DNA from: Lachnospiraceae bacterium JLR.KK008
GTDB lineage: Bacteria > Bacillota > Clostridia > Lachnospirales > Lachnospiraceae
Length of the DNA stretch: 64,000 nt
Assembly: GCA_037015955.1 (NCBI GenBank)
Contig: CP143548.1
Location: 117,501 to 181,500 of the forward strand
Direction: 5' to 3'
The notes under the pieces were generated by a model. It searched no databases and was not told the origin of the DNA. It was given only the letters and a program-made list of their open reading frames with translations. Position 1 is the first letter of the stretch. Every line of letters begins with the position of its first letter. This document shows positions 10,883-22,086 of this stretch, piece after piece. The translations under genes and the position numbers were made by a program.

Positions 10883-11053
10883 TGTGGACAATGTGGATAA
10901 TGTGGATTTCTGTCACGCATAAACAGGCGGAACAGCTGCATATAATTGGAAAAGCCAGTAAAAACCGGGCCAGATAAAAGATGGAGTAAAATAAAAATAT
11001 CCACATCTGGCAGACCTATCAATGGCCGCCTGAAATGTGGATATTGTGGACAA
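10883..11053. promoter_or_regulatory. Cluster of DnaA-box-like 9-mers between murC and dnaD
   Basis: Six 9-mers resemble the DnaA box TTATCCACA. On the minus strand three lie head to tail at 10883 (TGTGGACAA), 10892 (TGTGGATAA, a perfect box) and 10901 (TGTGGATTT). Two more lie head to tail at 11036 (TGTGGATAT) and 11045 (TGTGGACAA), right up to the murC stop. One is on the plus strand at 10997 (ATATCCACA). The region is intergenic (10769-11053) and upstream of replication genes, so DnaA regulation or titration is plausible. Confidence 0.7.
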
Positions 11054-12433
11054 CTAGTCTCCCAATAAATTTTCGCCGACTTTTACGATGTCTCCGGCTC
11101 CCATAGTTATCAACAGATCACCGTTGATACATTTTTCCAATAAAAAGTTTTCAATCTCATCAAAGGAAGGGAAATAAAAGCAATCTTTCCCGGATTTTTG
11201 GATTTCTTCCTGGAGAGTGCGGGAACTGATTCCGAGGGTATCTGTCTCTCTTGCAGCGTAAATATCTGCCAGAACAATCTTATCTGCCAGAGAAAGTGCT
11301 TGGGCAAATTCGGGCAGGAATGCCTTGGTGCGAGTATATGTGTGAGGCTGGAATACGCACCACAATGTCTTATGCGGATAGTTTGCAGCAGCACGAAGAG
11401 TTGCCGAGATCTCCGTCGGATGATGTGCATAATCATCAATAATGGTTACGCCGCCGATCTCTCCTTTATATTCAAAACGCCTGTCGGTGCCGTGGAATTG
11501 AGCCAGAGCAGCCAGAGCAGTCTGACGTGGCAAAGAAAGGGCATCTGACAGAGCGATCGCAGCCAGGGCGTTAAGCACGTTATGTTCCCCGGGAACATTC
11601 AGGCTGACAGTTTCAGGCTGCCCTGACTTATGATGAAGCGTAAAGGAAGGCAGACCGGTCTCTCCGAAAGTGAGATCACGGTAGAAATAATCGTTTGCCG
11701 GATCGCTGCCGTATGTAACGATACGGCATTTGAGATCCTTTGTGATCGAGTCTAATGCCTCAATCTCTCCGTTGACGATCAGGAGACCATCCTCGGGGAT
11801 CAGAGAGGCAAATTTATGAAAGGATTCCCGAATCTCATGAATATCCTTAAAGAAATCCATGTGGTCTTCTTCAACATTCAGAATAATGCCGATCTTAGGG
11901 TAAAAACTTAAAAAGCTATTGGTGTATTCGCAGGCTTCCGTAACAAAGTAACCGGATTTCCCAACACGAATATTGCCGCCTAAAGACTGCAGAATGCCGC
12001 CGACAGACAAGGTCGGATCTGCCTCGGCTTTTAAAAGTATTTCTGCGATCATCGAAGTCGTTGTCGTTTTGCCATGGGTCCCACTGACGGCAACAGGCGT
12101 TTCGTAATTACGCATAATCTGTCCGAGAAGCTGGGCTCTTGTGAGAGAGGGCAGTCCTTTCTGAGCGATCGCCAGAAACTCTGGATTGCCCGTGTGAATA
12201 GCGGCGGTGTATACGACAAGATCAATATCATCGGTCAGGTTAGAAGCACTCTGTGTGTAAAAGACAGAGACTCCTCTGCTCTCCAGCATTTCGGTAAGTG
12301 GGGAGCGGCGTACATCTGAACCGGAAATGATAAACCCCGCTTCCAGCAGAATTTCTGCCAGGCCGCTCATGCTGATGCCGCCGATGCCAATGAAATGTAT
12401 GTGAATAGGATTCGCAAAATCAATCTGATACAT
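11054..12433 (-). CDS. murC: UDP-N-acetylmuramate--L-alanine ligase
   Basis: Cytosolic ATP-dependent ligase adding L-Ala to UDP-MurNAc in peptidoglycan synthesis. 459 residues, normal for MurC. Visible are the N-terminal UDP-binding loop FIGIGGISMSGLAEIL, the ATP loop GTHGKTTTTSM, the central EACEYTNSFL and NVEEDHMDFF segments, and the C-terminal DDYAHHPTEI and FQPHTYTRT motifs. ATG with GAGGAAA upstream on the minus strand. Monocistronic by context, since 285 nt separate it from dnaD. Confidence 0.97.
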   Translation of the reverse strand: MYQIDFANPIHIHFIGIGGISMSGLAEILLEAGFIISGSDVRRSPLTEMLESRGVSVFYTQSASNLTDDIDLVVYTAAIHTGNPEFLAIAQKGLPSLTRAQLLGQIMRNYETPVAVSGTHGKTTTTSMIAEILLKAEADPTLSVGGILQSLGGNIRVGKSGYFVTEACEYTNSFLSFYPKIGIILNVEEDHMDFFKDIHEIRESFHKFASLIPEDGLLIVNGEIEALDSITKDLKCRIVTYGSDPANDYFYRDLTFGETGLPSFTLHHKSGQPETVSLNVPGEHNVLNALAAIALSDALSLPRQTALAALAQFHGTDRRFEYKGEIGGVTIIDDYAHHPTEISATLRAAANYPHKTLWCVFQPHTYTRTKAFLPEFAQALSLADKIVLADIYAARETDTLGISSRTLQEEIQKSGKDCFYFPSFDEIENFLLEKCINGDLLITMGAGDIVKVGENLLGD

Positions 12434-12792
12434 AATGTTTCCTCGTCTTGTTCATTTTTTTGATGGCTGATCTACATATATTATTATACGCACATGGGGG
12501 AAAAAAACAAATGCTAAATTATGATTTTTTGTGATTCTCCTGATAGATATATATAAAAATCACATAAAAATAAATTTGTGGAAATTGATTGCACAGGGAA
12601 GAAAAACTGAGGATAAAATGAGAAAAAGTATATAAATATTAAACAGAAACAAGAAAAGATTGTAAGATTTACACATAAATAAGGGCTGAAAATAGAAATA
12701 AATTGTAAAAACAATTCACTTTTTCATAAATCTATGTTATATTATTAATAAACCTAAGAAACGAAAACGAAGGAGTTATAAGGAGTGACAAC
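12434..12792. promoter_or_regulatory. AT-rich murC-glgC intergenic region with glgC promoter
   Basis: A 359-nt divergent spacer, very AT-rich. Toward glgC, TTCACT (12715) and TATATT (12738) are spaced 17 nt. An inverted repeat AATTGT-aaaa-ACAATT (12701-12716) overlaps the -35 and could be an operator. A doubled ribosome site (AAGGAGTTATAAGGAGTG) precedes glgC. No ORF of note lies here. Confidence 0.6.
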
Positions 12793-14067
12793 ATGTATAG
12801 GAAAGAAATGATTGCTATGCTTCTGGCAGGTGGTCAGGGCAGCAGACTGGGCGTACTTACAGCTAAAGTGGCAAAACCGGCAGTGGCATTTGGAGGTAAG
12901 TATAGGATTATTGACTTTCCTCTCAGCAACTGTATCAATTCTGGTGTGGATACGGTAGGCGTATTGACCCAGTACCAGCCACTTCGCCTGAACTCTCATA
13001 TTGGAATCGGTATCCCATGGGATTTGGATCGAAATATTGGAGGCGTTACCATTCTTCCTCCCTATGAAAAAAGCAAAAACAGTGAATGGTATACTGGTAC
13101 GGCAAATGCGATCTATCAGAACATTGAATATATGGAAAGCTATCATCCGGACTATGTGCTCATTCTCTCTGGGGATCATATCTATAAAATGGATTATGAA
13201 GTCATGCTGGATTTCCATAAAGCAAATGGTGCAGAAGTTACGATCGCTGCCATGCCTGTTCCGATTGAAGAGGCAAAACGGTTCGGAATTGTGATCACGG
13301 ATGAGAACAGAAAAATCCAGGACTTTGAGGAAAAGCCGGAACATCCGAGAAGTAATCTGGCTTCGATGGGTATCTATATTTTTAACTGGAGTACTTTGAA
13401 AGAAGCTCTGATTACAATGGCTGAACAGCCGGCACTTGACTTTGGCAAGCATGTGATTCCCTATTGCCATAAAAAAGGTGCGCCACTTTATGCCTATGAA
13501 TTTAATGGCTATTGGAAGGATGTAGGGACTCTCCATTCTTACTGGGAAGCCAACATGGGTTTGATCGATATTATTCCGGAGTTCAATCTTTATGAGGAGT
13601 ATTGGAAGATTTACACGAGCAGTGAGATCTTGCCACCTCAGTACATAGCTTCCGACAGTGTAGTCGAAAGGAGTATCATCGGGGAAGGAACAACCATTTT
13701 AGGTAAAGTCTATAATTCGGTGGTTGGCTGCGGCGTTATGATCGGGGAAGGAACGGTGGTCAGAGACTCGATCATTATGAATCGCACGGAAATCGGGAAT
13801 GGCTGCGAACTGAACAAAGCGATCATTGCGGAAGATGTTGTCATTGGCAGTAATGTAAAACTTGGCGTTGGTGAAGAAACTGAGAATGAATCAGATCCTC
13901 ATATTTACAATCATGGGATTGTGACGATCGGTGAAAAGAGCCTGATACCGGATCATGTTTCGGTTGGAAAGAATTCTGTGATCTTTGGCAAGACCAGTCG
14001 GGAAGATTTTCCGGATGATTATCTGGCAAGTGGAAAAACATTGATTAAGGCAGGTGATGAGGCATGA
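12793..14067 (+). CDS. glgC: Glucose-1-phosphate adenylyltransferase, catalytic subunit
   Basis: Forms ADP-glucose from ATP and glucose 1-phosphate, the committed step of glycogen synthesis. The 424-residue protein has the N-terminal nucleotidyltransferase domain ([19 protein letters not shown], the [11 protein letters not shown] metal-binding site, FEEKPEHP) and a C-terminal left-handed beta-helix of hexapeptide repeats (about residues 290-400). It overlaps glgD by 4 nt (ATGA), so the two subunits are translationally coupled. Confidence 0.96.
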   Translation: MYRKEMIAMLLAGGQGSRLGVLTAKVAKPAVAFGGKYRIIDFPLSNCINSGVDTVGVLTQYQPLRLNSHIGIGIPWDLDRNIGGVTILPPYEKSKNSEWYTGTANAIYQNIEYMESYHPDYVLILSGDHIYKMDYEVMLDFHKANGAEVTIAAMPVPIEEAKRFGIVITDENRKIQDFEEKPEHPRSNLASMGIYIFNWSTLKEALITMAEQPALDFGKHVIPYCHKKGAPLYAYEFNGYWKDVGTLHSYWEANMGLIDIIPEFNLYEEYWKIYTSSEILPPQYIASDSVVERSIIGEGTTILGKVYNSVVGCGVMIGEGTVVRDSIIMNRTEIGNGCELNKAIIAEDVVIGSNVKLGVGEETENESDPHIYNHGIVTIGEKSLIPDHVSVGKNSVIFGKTSREDFPDDYLASGKTLIKAGDEA

Positions 14068-15182
14068 GAGCAATAGGAATTGTGTTGGCGGGTGGCAATA
14101 ACCACCGAATGAAAGAATTGTCGCAGAAAAGAGCAGTTGCAGCAATGCCTATTGCAGGAAGTTACAGAAGCATTGATTTTGCATTGAGCAATATGTCCCA
14201 TTCACACATCCAGAAAGTTGCGGTGTTGACTCAATATAATGCAAGGAGCTTAAACGATCATCTCAGCTCTTCCAAATGGTGGGATTTTGGGAGAAAGCAG
14301 GGAGGGGTATTTGTATTCACCCCAGTAGTGACAGCAGATCACAGCTCCTGGTATAGAGGGACCGCAGATGCGATGTACCAGAACATGGATTATCTTAAGA
14401 GCAGTCATGAACCGTATGTGATTATAGCAAGCGGCGATTGTATTTATAAGATGGATTACAATAAAGTTCTGGAATACCATATCAAAAAGAAAGCCGACAT
14501 CACGGTTGTCTGCAAGGACATGGAAGAAGGGACGGAGCTGGAGCGTTACGGAACAATTCGTATGAACGAGGAGAGCCGGATCGAGGAATTTGATGAAAAA
14601 CCGATTGTGGCAAGGTCCAAAACAGTTTCCTGCGGTATTTATATTATCAGAAGACGCCAGTTAATCGAGCTGCTTGAAAAGTGCGCGGAAGAGGACAGAT
14701 ATGATTTCGTCAGAGATATTCTTGTCCGTTATAAAAATATGAAGCGAATCTATGGCTACAAAATAAAGACTTACTGGAAAAATATTGCTTCCGTGGCAGA
14801 TTACTTTAACGCAAATATGGATTTTTTAAAGCCGGATGTGCGTAACCATTTTTTCAGGGAATATCCTGATGTATATTCAAAAGTTGATGATTTACCACCA
14901 GCTAAGTACAATGTTGGTTCCAATGTGAGAAACAGCCTGATTTCGAGCGGTTGTATCATAAACGGAACGATTGAGAATTCGGTTGTATTTAAGAGTGCAT
15001 TCATCGGAAATAATTGCACGATCAAAAATTCTATTGTATTAAATGACGTTTATATTGGAGATAACACTTATATTGAAAACTGCATCGTAGAGAGCCGTGA
15101 TACGATTCCGGCCAACTCCTGCTATAAAGGCGAAGATGGAATAAAGATCGTAATCGAAAAAAATATGAGGTACAAGTTCTAG
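14064..15182 (+). CDS. glgD: Glucose-1-phosphate adenylyltransferase subunit GlgD
   Basis: A 372-residue GlgC paralogue, the regulatory or modulating subunit of the clostridial/bacillar heterotetramer. The N-terminal loop is [19 protein letters not shown], where the catalytic GG.G(S/T)RL of GlgC is altered, as expected for GlgD. The metal-site segment remains as [11 protein letters not shown] hexapeptide-repeat domain follows (about residues 280-350). Its start overlaps the glgC stop. Confidence 0.95.
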   Translation: MRAIGIVLAGGNNHRMKELSQKRAVAAMPIAGSYRSIDFALSNMSHSHIQKVAVLTQYNARSLNDHLSSSKWWDFGRKQGGVFVFTPVVTADHSSWYRGTADAMYQNMDYLKSSHEPYVIIASGDCIYKMDYNKVLEYHIKKKADITVVCKDMEEGTELERYGTIRMNEESRIEEFDEKPIVARSKTVSCGIYIIRRRQLIELLEKCAEEDRYDFVRDILVRYKNMKRIYGYKIKTYWKNIASVADYFNANMDFLKPDVRNHFFREYPDVYSKVDDLPPAKYNVGSNVRNSLISSGCIINGTIENSVVFKSAFIGNNCTIKNSIVLNDVYIGDNTYIENCIVESRDTIPANSCYKGEDGIKIVIEKNMRYKF

Positions 15183-15206
15183 TATCGTGTTAGGGGGTCG
15201 AGATGC

Positions 15207-15482
15207 ATGAAGATAACAGACGTACGAGTTCGTAAAATAACGAAAGAAGGTAAAATGAAAGCAGTCGTATCTATTACGATCGACAATGAATTCGTAGTTC
15301 ATGACATCAAGGTGATTGAAGGTGAGAAAGGGCTTTTCATTGCAATGCCAAGCAAGAAAGCCACGGATGGGGAATATCGGGATATTGCACATCCTATCAA
15401 TTCAGAGACTAGAGAAGGCATACAAAGGATTATTTTAGAGAGTTACGAGAAAGCGTTGTTGGAACCTGACAGCATGGAATAA
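15207..15482 (+). CDS. spoVG: SpoVG family regulator
   Basis: A 91-residue Spo[48 protein letters not shown] and YRDIAHPIN are hallmarks. SpoVG is an RNA/DNA-binding regulator affecting sporulation, septation and capsule in Gram-positives. A start with GGGGG upstream was chosen; an out-of-frame ATG lies at 15203. It is only 24 nt after glgD but may also have its own promoter inside glgD, which I could not identify. Confidence 0.96.
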   Translation: MKITDVRVRKITKEGKMKAVVSITIDNEFVVHDIKVIEGEKGLFIAMPSKKATDGEYRDIAHPINSETREGIQRIILESYEKALLEPDSME

Positions 15483-15502
15483 GTAGACGGAAAACGCAAG
15501 GG

Positions 15503-15530
15503 AAAGGAGTTGTCAAATGACAGCTCCTTT
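15503..15530. terminator. Hairpin after spoVG
   Basis: Long stem AAAGGAGTTGTCA/TGACAGCTCCTTT (one T-G pair) with a 2-nt loop, 20 nt after the spoVG stop. The following T run is poor, so it may be a 3'-end stabiliser working with the next hairpin. Confidence 0.6.
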
Positions 15531-15572
15531 GTTATGATAAAGAAAATTCCTGTTTCACAGACTACGCGCGGC

Positions 15573-15598
15573 GAATCCTGCGGACAGGATTCTTTTTT
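15573..15598 (+). terminator. Rho-independent terminator upstream of pth
   Basis: GAATCCTG-cgga-CAGGATTC followed by TTTTTT. It separates glgCD-spoVG from pth-mfd. Confidence 0.85.
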
Positions 15599-15627
15599 AT
15601 GTGATAAAGGTGGAAAAGGAGAGCACA

Positions 15628-16203
15628 ATGGTTATCATTGCGGGCCTGGGGAATCCGGGACAGAAATACAAGGACACGAGACATAATACGGGATTTTCGG
15701 TCATAGATGTAATAGCAGAAAAACATGGAATTGCTGTTTTGGAAAAGAAACACAAGGCGATGATAGGAAAAGGCTATATAGACGGACAAAAGGTCATACT
15801 GGCGAAGCCACAGACTTACATGAACTTGAGCGGAGAAAGTCTGCGGGAGCTTGTAGACTATTATAAAGTAAACGAGACAGAGCAAATGATCGTCATCTAT
15901 GATGACATCAGTATGGATGTGGGCCAGCTTCGGATCAGAAAGAAGGGAAGCGCCGGCGGACACAATGGGATCAAAAATATTATTTCTCATATGGGGCATG
16001 ATACATTTCTGCGGATCAAGGTAGGCGTCGGTGAGAAACCGAAGGAATATGATCTGGTAGATTATGTGCTCGGACATTTTTCGGAGGAAGAGAAAAGGAA
16101 AATAGCAGCCAGTGCACAGTTGGCTGATGAAGCGGTGCGCCTTATGGTGCGGGGTGATACAGAGGGCGCTATGAACAGATATAATAAAAAACAAGAGGTA
16201 TGA
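15628..16203 (+). CDS. pth: Peptidyl-tRNA hydrolase
   Basis: Recycles tRNA from prematurely released peptidyl-tRNA. The 191-residue protein has the active-site region GLGNPGQKYKDTRHNTGF with the catalytic His, KPQTYMNLSGES, and GGHNGIKNI. ATG 15628 follows AAGGAG; a GTG at 15601 would add nine residues and lies against the terminator. It overlaps mfd by 4 nt (ATGA), a pth-mfd pairing common in Firmicutes. Confidence 0.96.
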   Translation: MVIIAGLGNPGQKYKDTRHNTGFSVIDVIAEKHGIAVLEKKHKAMIGKGYIDGQKVILAKPQTYMNLSGESLRELVDYYKVNETEQMIVIYDDISMDVGQLRIRKKGSAGGHNGIKNIISHMGHDTFLRIKVGVGEKPKEYDLVDYVLGHFSEEEKRKIAASAQLADEAVRLMVRGDTEGAMNRYNKKQEV

Positions 16204-19200
16204 GCGTGAGGACACTGAAAAAACCCTTTGAGGAAATGGGGGAATTTCCGGAAATACAGAAATTATTACAGAAAGCAGGAAAGACGATCAGCGTCAATGG
16301 CTGCGTGGATTCTCAGAAGATCCATATGGCCTATGGACTCGGTGAGGGGTTTCGAAATAAACTGGTTGTCACCTACAGTGACTTGAGAGCCAGAGAAATT
16401 TACGAGGATTATACCTTTTATGACAGAAATGCAGTTGTCTATCCGGCGAAAGATCTGATTTTCTATCAGGCCGATGTGCATGGAAACAGGCTGACAATGG
16501 AGCGGATGAAAGTGCTGCGCAGGATTTTGGAAGGAGCTCCTGTCACAGTGATCACGACATTTGACAGTCTGATGGCTTATCAGGTGCCGATCGAAACTTT
16601 GAAAACAGGGATTGTGCGTATCCAGAAAGGACGGGAGCTGCCTGAAAAAGAGCTGTCAGCATTGCTTGTGGCTGCCGGTTATGAAAAGGTTTATCAGGTG
16701 GAGGCACAGGGACAGTTTGCGATCCGAGGCGGAATTATCGATATTTTTGATCTGACAGAGGAAAACCCGTATCGAATTGAACTGTGGGGAGATGAAGTGG
16801 ATTCTGTGCGCAGTTTCGATATTCGCAGTCAGCGGTCAATAGAAAATCTGGAGAGTGTGTCCGTCTATCCGGCGACAGAGATCGTACTGTCTGATGACAG
16901 TATAGAGCGGGGAGTTGCTGCGATTGAGAAGGAAGGGGCAGAAACTGAGGCAAGACTTCGGAGACAGATGCAGACGGAAGAGGCACACCGCATCAAAGGG
17001 CAGGTCGCAGAATTAAGAGAACAGATGCTCGAATCTCGTTCGCTGGTAAATCTGGAGAGTTATATTCGGTATTTTTATGAGCAACCCGTTTCATTTCTTG
17101 ACTTTTTTCAGGAAGACAATACGCTGCTCATTCTGGATGAGCCTGCCAGACTGAAAGAACATGGAGATGCAGTAGAACTGGAATTTCGGGAGAGTATGAT
17201 GCACCGTGCGCAAAAAGGCTACGTATTGCCGGGGCAGATGGATCTGCTGCTCTCCGTAGAACAGACAACTGCCAGACTGAAAAAATATCATGTGGCAATG
17301 CTCTCGTCTATTCATCAGAAAGATACACTGCTTCCCTGCGACAGCAGATTTGCGGTGACGGCGAAGTCAATCGCTTCTTACAATAATAGTTTTGAGATGC
17401 TGGTCAGTGACCTGCGGCGTTACAAAAAAAACGGTTACCGGGTACTTTTATTGTCCGGTTCCCGGACACGGGCAAGGCGGCTTGCAAGCGACCTGGCGGA
17501 TCATGACCTGGCGGCATTTTACAGTGAAGACCCGGAAAGAGAGTTGGCGGAAGGGGAGATCATGACTTGCTTTGGGCATGTGCTCAGAGGGTTTGAGTAC
17601 CCTCTGTTAAAGTATGTCATTTTATCTGAGAGTGATATTTTCGGGGGAGAGAAAAAGAAAAAAAAGAAAAAGCAGCGTAAGTATGAAGGACAGAAGATTC
17701 ATGATTTTACAGAACTGAAAGTCGGCGATTACGTTGTTCATGAGAGCCATGGTCTCGGCATCTATCGGGGAATTGAAAAGGTTGAAATAGAAAAAGTCGT
17801 CAAAGATTATATGAAAATCGAATATCGGGACGGAGGGAATCTTTATATTTTAGCCACTGGCTTTGATGTCATACAAAAGTATGCCAGCGCAGATGCCAAA
17901 AAGCCGAAACTGAACAAGCTGGGCACGCAGGAATGGAGCCGCACGAGAAGTAAAGTAAAAAGTGCGGTGGGGGAAGTCGCCAAAGATCTTGTCGATCTGT
18001 ATGCAGCCAGACAGCAAAAGAGTGGATTCTGTTTTGACAGGGATACTGTGTGGCAGAGAGAATTTGAGGAATCCTTTCCCTTCGAAGAAACGGAAGACCA
18101 GCTCACAGCCATTGAAGCGACGAAGGCGGATATGGAGAGCAACAAGATCATGGACCGTCTTGTCTGCGGCGATGTCGGATACGGCAAGACGGAGATTGCA
18201 ATCCGGGCGGCGTTTAAGGCGGTGCAAAGCGGGAAGCAGACGGTATTTCTTGTGCCAACGACGATCCTGGCGCAGCAGCATTACAATACGTTTATGCAGA
18301 GAATGAAAGATTTTCCTGTGAGGGTCGATCTGATGTCGAGATTTCGCACACCGGCGCAGCAGAAACAGACGATCGAAGACCTGAAAAAGGGGCTTGTAGA
18401 TATTGTGATCGGAACCCACAGAGTGCTGTCCGCCGATGTTGGATTTAAGGACCTGGGACTGCTCATCATCGATGAGGAGCAGCGCTTTGGCGTGACACAT
18501 AAAGAAAAAATCAAGACAATGAAGGAAAATGTCGATGTACTGACACTGACAGCAACACCGATACCACGAACGCTTCATATGAGCCTGGCGGGAATCCGGG
18601 ACATGAGCGTACTGGAGGAGGCTCCGGGGGAGCGGGTGCCGATCCAGACTTATGTGATGGAATATAATGATGAGATGGTGAGGGAAGCCATTGTCAGAGA
18701 GCTTTCAAGGGGTGGACAAGTATATTACGTATATAACAGAGTCAATACGATAGCAGATACCGCAGCTGCCATCAGCCGTCTTGTGCCGGAGGCGACGGTG
18801 GGATTTGCGCACGGCCAGATGAAGGAACGGGAGCTGGAACGGATCATGTATGATTTCATAGACGGAGAAATCGATGTCCTTGTCTCCACAACGATTATCG
18901 AGACCGGGCTTGACATTTCCAATGTGAACACGATGATTATACATGACTCAGATAACATGGGCTTGTCGCAGCTGTATCAGCTTCGGGGAAGAGTAGGCCG
19001 CTCTAACAGAACTGCCTATGCGTTTTTGATGTACAAAAAGGATAAATTGCTGAAGGAAGTGGCGGAAAAGAGACTTCAGGCAATCCGGGAGTTTACGGAT
19101 CTGGGGAGCGGTTTTAAAATTGCCATGCGCGATCTGGAAATACGGGGCGCCGGCAATCTTCTCGGCAGGCGTCAGCATGGGCATATGGAGGCGGTCGGCT

Positions 19201-19757
19201 ATGACTTATATTGCAAAATGCTCAACGAGGCAGTGAAACATTTAAAGGGAGAAGAGGAAAAGGTTGATTTTTCCACGACGGTCGATCTGGATGTGGACGC
19301 TTATATTCCGCCCTCCTATATTATGAATGAAGTACAGAAACTGGATATTTATAAAAGAATTGCAAGTATCGAGGATCAGGCGGAATGTGAGGACATGAGG
19401 GAGGAACTGGTAGACAGATTCGGGGAAAGTCCGAAATCAGTGGAAAATCTGCTGCGTATTGCGCTGATTCGCAAGCAGGCTCATACTCTGTATCTGTCTG
19501 ACGTACAGGGAAAAAATGAACTGTTAACGTTTAAATTTATTCAGAACGCACCTGTGAGGATTGAAAACCTGCCTCAAATATTGGAGCATTATCAAGGAAA
19601 AATGACGTTTTGCCCCAAAGGAGATCCATATTTGCAGTATCGTTATAAAAAATGTGGTTTGGTAGAGAAGGATGGGGAAATGCTTTTGAAACTGACTGAA
19701 GACTTGCTGGAGCAGATGCGAGGCTTTCTGCTGGCAGGGAAGGAAGACGAAAAATAG
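16200..19757 (+). CDS. mfd: Transcription-repair coupling factor
   Basis: DNA translocase that removes stalled RNA polymerase and recruits UvrA. 1185 residues, full length. Order of domains: UvrB-like N-terminal module (about 1-350), a Lys-rich linker (about 480-490, codons in an A8 stretch), the RNA-polymerase-interacting domain (about 500-570, [17 protein letters not shown]), helicase lobe 1 with Walker [10 protein letters not shown] and box [10 protein letters not shown], lobe 2 with [10 protein letters not shown] and QLRGRVGRS, and the C-terminal regulatory domain. ATG overlaps the pth stop. Confidence 0.97.
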   Translation: MSVRTLKKPFEEMGEFPEIQKLLQKAGKTISVNGCVDSQKIHMAYGLGEGFRNKLVVTYSDLRAREIYEDYTFYDRNAVVYPAKDLIFYQADVHGNRLTMERMKVLRRILEGAPVTVITTFDSLMAYQVPIETLKTGIVRIQKGRELPEKELSALLVAAGYEKVYQVEAQGQFAIRGGIIDIFDLTEENPYRIELWGDEVDSVRSFDIRSQRSIENLESVSVYPATEIVLSDDSIERGVAAIEKEGAETEARLRRQMQTEEAHRIKGQVAELREQMLESRSLVNLESYIRYFYEQPVSFLDFFQEDNTLLILDEPARLKEHGDAVELEFRESMMHRAQKGYVLPGQMDLLLSVEQTTARLKKYHVAMLSSIHQKDTLLPCDSRFAVTAKSIASYNNSFEMLVSDLRRYKKNGYRVLLLSGSRTRARRLASDLADHDLAAFYSEDPERELAEGEIMTCFGHVLRGFEYPLLKYVILSESDIFGGEKKKKKKKQRKYEGQKIHDFTELKVGDYVVHESHGLGIYRGIEKVEIEKVVKDYMKIEYRDGGNLYILATGFDVIQKYASADAKKPKLNKLGTQEWSRTRSKVKSAVGEVAKDLVDLYAARQQKSGFCFDRDTVWQREFEESFPFEETEDQLTAIEATKADMESNKIMDRLVCGDVGYGKTEIAIRAAFKAVQSGKQTVFLVPTTILAQQHYNTFMQRMKDFPVRVDLMSRFRTPAQQKQTIEDLKKGLVDIVIGTHRVLSADVGFKDLGLLIIDEEQRFGVTHKEKIKTMKENVDVLTLTATPIPRTLHMSLAGIRDMSVLEEAPGERVPIQTYVMEYNDEMVREAIVRELSRGGQVYYVYNRVNTIADTAAAISRLVPEATVGFAHGQMKERELERIMYDFIDGEIDVLVSTTIIETGLDISNVNTMIIHDSDNMGLSQLYQLRGRVGRSNRTAYAFLMYKKDKLLKEVAEKRLQAIREFTDLGSGFKIAMRDLEIRGAGNLLGRRQHGHMEAVGYDLYCKMLNEAVKHLKGEEEKVDFSTTVDLDVDAYIPPSYIMNEVQKLDIYKRIASIEDQAECEDMREELVDRFGESPKSVENLLRIALIRKQAHTLYLSDVQGKNELLTFKFIQNAPVRIENLPQILEHYQGKMTFCPKGDPYLQYRYKKCGLVEKDGEMLLKLTEDLLEQMRGFLLAGKEDEK

Positions 19758-19878
19758 GACATGACCGGAAAAGGATGGACAAATATTACAAAATCGGTTG
19801 AAAGGAAGTCCATATTGTACTAAAATAGATACATAGTAACGAATCATTTAAGAGGGCGGTTGTATTGAAAAGGTGCGT

Positions 19879-21972
19879 ATGGATAAACTAAGGGCAATTT
19901 TGGTCGTTTCGTCTGATCCGGAGGACGGCAACGTAGTCAGAGAAATTTGGAAAAAAGAAAAAGAATGTGAAATTTTAGAAGTGTCGAATGGTGCGCAGGC
20001 GCAGCAGATATTGGATGAGAGGAAAAACATTGAAGTCATTTATCTCAATATCATACCGACAGAAACTACCGGATTGGATTTCTTGAACCATGTGAAGAGA
20101 GATGGGAAGTATGCCCATATACCGGTTGTAGTCGGCACGCAGTCTGGCAATGACGGGGTCACAGAGCAGGCTTTGCAACTCGGCGTGGAAGATTTTGTTT
20201 TGAAGCCGTACAACAGAGAGGTTCTGTATCACAGGATCAGCAGTGTCATTGAGCGGAGTCTGTATGATAAGGACCCTCTGACAAAGTTGTATTCGGCAGT
20301 TACCTTTAACAATCAGACGAAACACATTCTGCTGCAAAACAGTGATATTCCGTATGTGATATTGTACTTTAACATTAAAGGATTTACACTTGTCAATGAC
20401 TTTTACGGAAGTGAGAAGGGAGAGGCGATTCTCCTGGAATTCTCCCGCATTTTACAAGAAGGCGTGAAGCAAAAAGGCATCTGCGGAAGAGTGATTGCCG
20501 ATCAGTTTGTCTGCTGTATTCCCAGTGTCAGAGGCACTGAGGAAATTCATTTTTATGAGTACGTACAGGACAGAACGGAAAAGCTTCGTAAAAAATATCA
20601 TTTCAGTCTGGAATGTGGGATTTATAAAGTCGATAATACGGATATTCCTGTATCCATCATGTGTGACCGTGCGAGATTTTCGCTGACAGATATTAAAGAA
20701 AATCTCGGCCAGAATTATGCCTATTACAGCGCGGCAACTGCCAAACGCTGCCGGGATGAACAGCGTATCATTGCGGATATGGAACAGGCGCTGCATGAAA
20801 GGCAGTTTTTTGTCATGCTTCAGCCCATTTATGATGCGGCTACGGAACAGCCGATCAGTGCAGAAGCACTTGTGCGCTGGAAGCATCCGGAGCTGGGGAT
20901 TATCCGCCCGGACGTTTTTATTCCGCTGTTTGAGAAAAACGGATTTATCCGCCAGCTCGATCTGTATGTGTGGGAAGAAGTGTGCAGTATGCTGGCGAGA
21001 ATGCAGAAGAAAGTGGAACATGTATGCCCGGTGTCTGTCAATGTGTCCCGGATTGATCTGTATGATCCTGGCGTAGGCAAGGCCATTGAGCAGCTTCTGG
21101 ATAAATATGAACTGCCGAAGGATAAGCTGCGACTGGAAATCACCGAGAGTGCCTATACGGAAAAACCACAGGAGATCATCACCCTTGTCACAGGGCTCAG
21201 GCAGCGGGGCTTTGAGCTTTTAATGGATGACTTTGGCAGCGGCTATTCTTCGCTTAATATGTTGAAAGAGATGCCGATTGATACATTGAAAATTGATATG
21301 CAGTTTATGGAGGAGTTATCTTCTTCTCCAAGGGCAGGCAATATTCTGATCAGTATCGTTCGTATGGCCAAGCTACTGAATATCAGTACAGTGGCGGAAG
21401 GCGTCGAGACGAGAGAACAGCTTGAGTTTTTAAAGAATGTCGGATGCGACAGAATACAGGGCTATTATTTTGCAAAACCGCTGACCATGGAAGAATACGA
21501 AGAGCTGATGCTGAAGGAGCTTCCTCCGGTCAGTGAGACGAATAAATACAAAAAGGGTGTCTTGTTGGTAGATGACGTGAAAATGTTCCGAAGATCTTTA
21601 CAGGATGCGCTGGGAAATTCTTATCGGTATTTTGAAGCGGCCAACGGGAAAGAAGCTCTGAAAATTCTGTATGAATCCGTGAGTAAGATCAGTATGGTCA
21701 TCACTGACATTTTCATGCCGGAGATGGACGGTTTTGAGCTGATACAGGAGTTGCAGAGTAATTCCATCTTTTCACATATTCCGATCATTGTTGTCACGTC
21801 GAGTGAAGAACGGAAAAATGAAATCAGAGCATTGGAGTATGGCGCCGTAGATGTGGTCACGAAGCCGTATGATCCTGTCATCGTAAGCCAGCGTGTCAAA
21901 AATGTGATGAAACTGTCAGAGACAGAATGGCTGCAGATGGAGATCAGACTGATGAACGGAAGTAAGATATAA
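19879..21972 (+). CDS. Receiver-GGDEF-EAL-receiver signalling protein, predicted c-di-GMP phosphodiesterase
   Basis: A 697-residue cytosolic protein. Residues 1-125 are receiver-like, but the phosphoacceptor position is Asn57 (YLNIIP). Residues 140-290 form a degenerate GGDEF domain in which GGDEF reads IADQF. Residues 295-550 form an EAL domain with an intact set: E329-A-L, VSVNVSR, LEITES, DDFGSGYSSL, LKIDMQF, VAEGVET, GYYFAKP. Residues 555-690 are a second receiver with LLVDD and Asp610 (TDIFMP). This predicts hydrolysis of c-di-GMP controlled by the C-terminal receiver. ATG 19879 is preceded by AAAAGG; GTG 19873 is an alternative. No partner kinase lies nearby. Confidence 0.9.
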   Translation: MDKLRAILVVSSDPEDGNVVREIWKKEKECEILEVSNGAQAQQILDERKNIEVIYLNIIPTETTGLDFLNHVKRDGKYAHIPVVVGTQSGNDGVTEQALQLGVEDFVLKPYNREVLYHRISSVIERSLYDKDPLTKLYSAVTFNNQTKHILLQNSDIPYVILYFNIKGFTLVNDFYGSEKGEAILLEFSRILQEGVKQKGICGRVIADQFVCCIPSVRGTEEIHFYEYVQDRTEKLRKKYHFSLECGIYKVDNTDIPVSIMCDRARFSLTDIKENLGQNYAYYSAATAKRCRDEQRIIADMEQALHERQFFVMLQPIYDAATEQPISAEALVRWKHPELGIIRPDVFIPLFEKNGFIRQLDLYVWEEVCSMLARMQKKVEHVCPVSVNVSRIDLYDPGVGKAIEQLLDKYELPKDKLRLEITESAYTEKPQEIITLVTGLRQRGFELLMDDFGSGYSSLNMLKEMPIDTLKIDMQFMEELSSSPRAGNILISIVRMAKLLNISTVAEGVETREQLEFLKNVGCDRIQGYYFAKPLTMEEYEELMLKELPPVSETNKYKKGVLLVDDVKMFRRSLQDALGNSYRYFEAANGKEALKILYESVSKISMVITDIFMPEMDGFELIQELQSNSIFSHIPIIVVTSSEERKNEIRALEYGAVDVVTKPYDPVIVSQRVKNVMKLSETEWLQMEIRLMNGSKI

Positions 21973-22009
21973 GGATTGTGGTCAACCAAAATCTTTTTTA
22001 AAACACGCT

Positions 22010-22050
22010 CCCCCCTTCTGTCAGATAAAACATCTGATGAAAGGGGGATT
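22010..22050. terminator. Terminator after the EAL-domain gene
   Basis: CCCCCTT-ctg-TCAGAT ... ATCTGA-tga-AAGGGGG hairpin followed by attcttt. About 35 nt after the stop codon; the T run is modest. Confidence 0.7.
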
Positions 22051-22086
22051 CTTTCGTGTGTATATCCTGGACTGCGGAAATTTGTC

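Noticed and set aside
10769-11053. Replication origin between murC and dnaD
   Set aside because: No dnaA, dnaN or gyrase genes and no obvious AT-rich unwinding element next to the boxes; regulation or titration is more likely.
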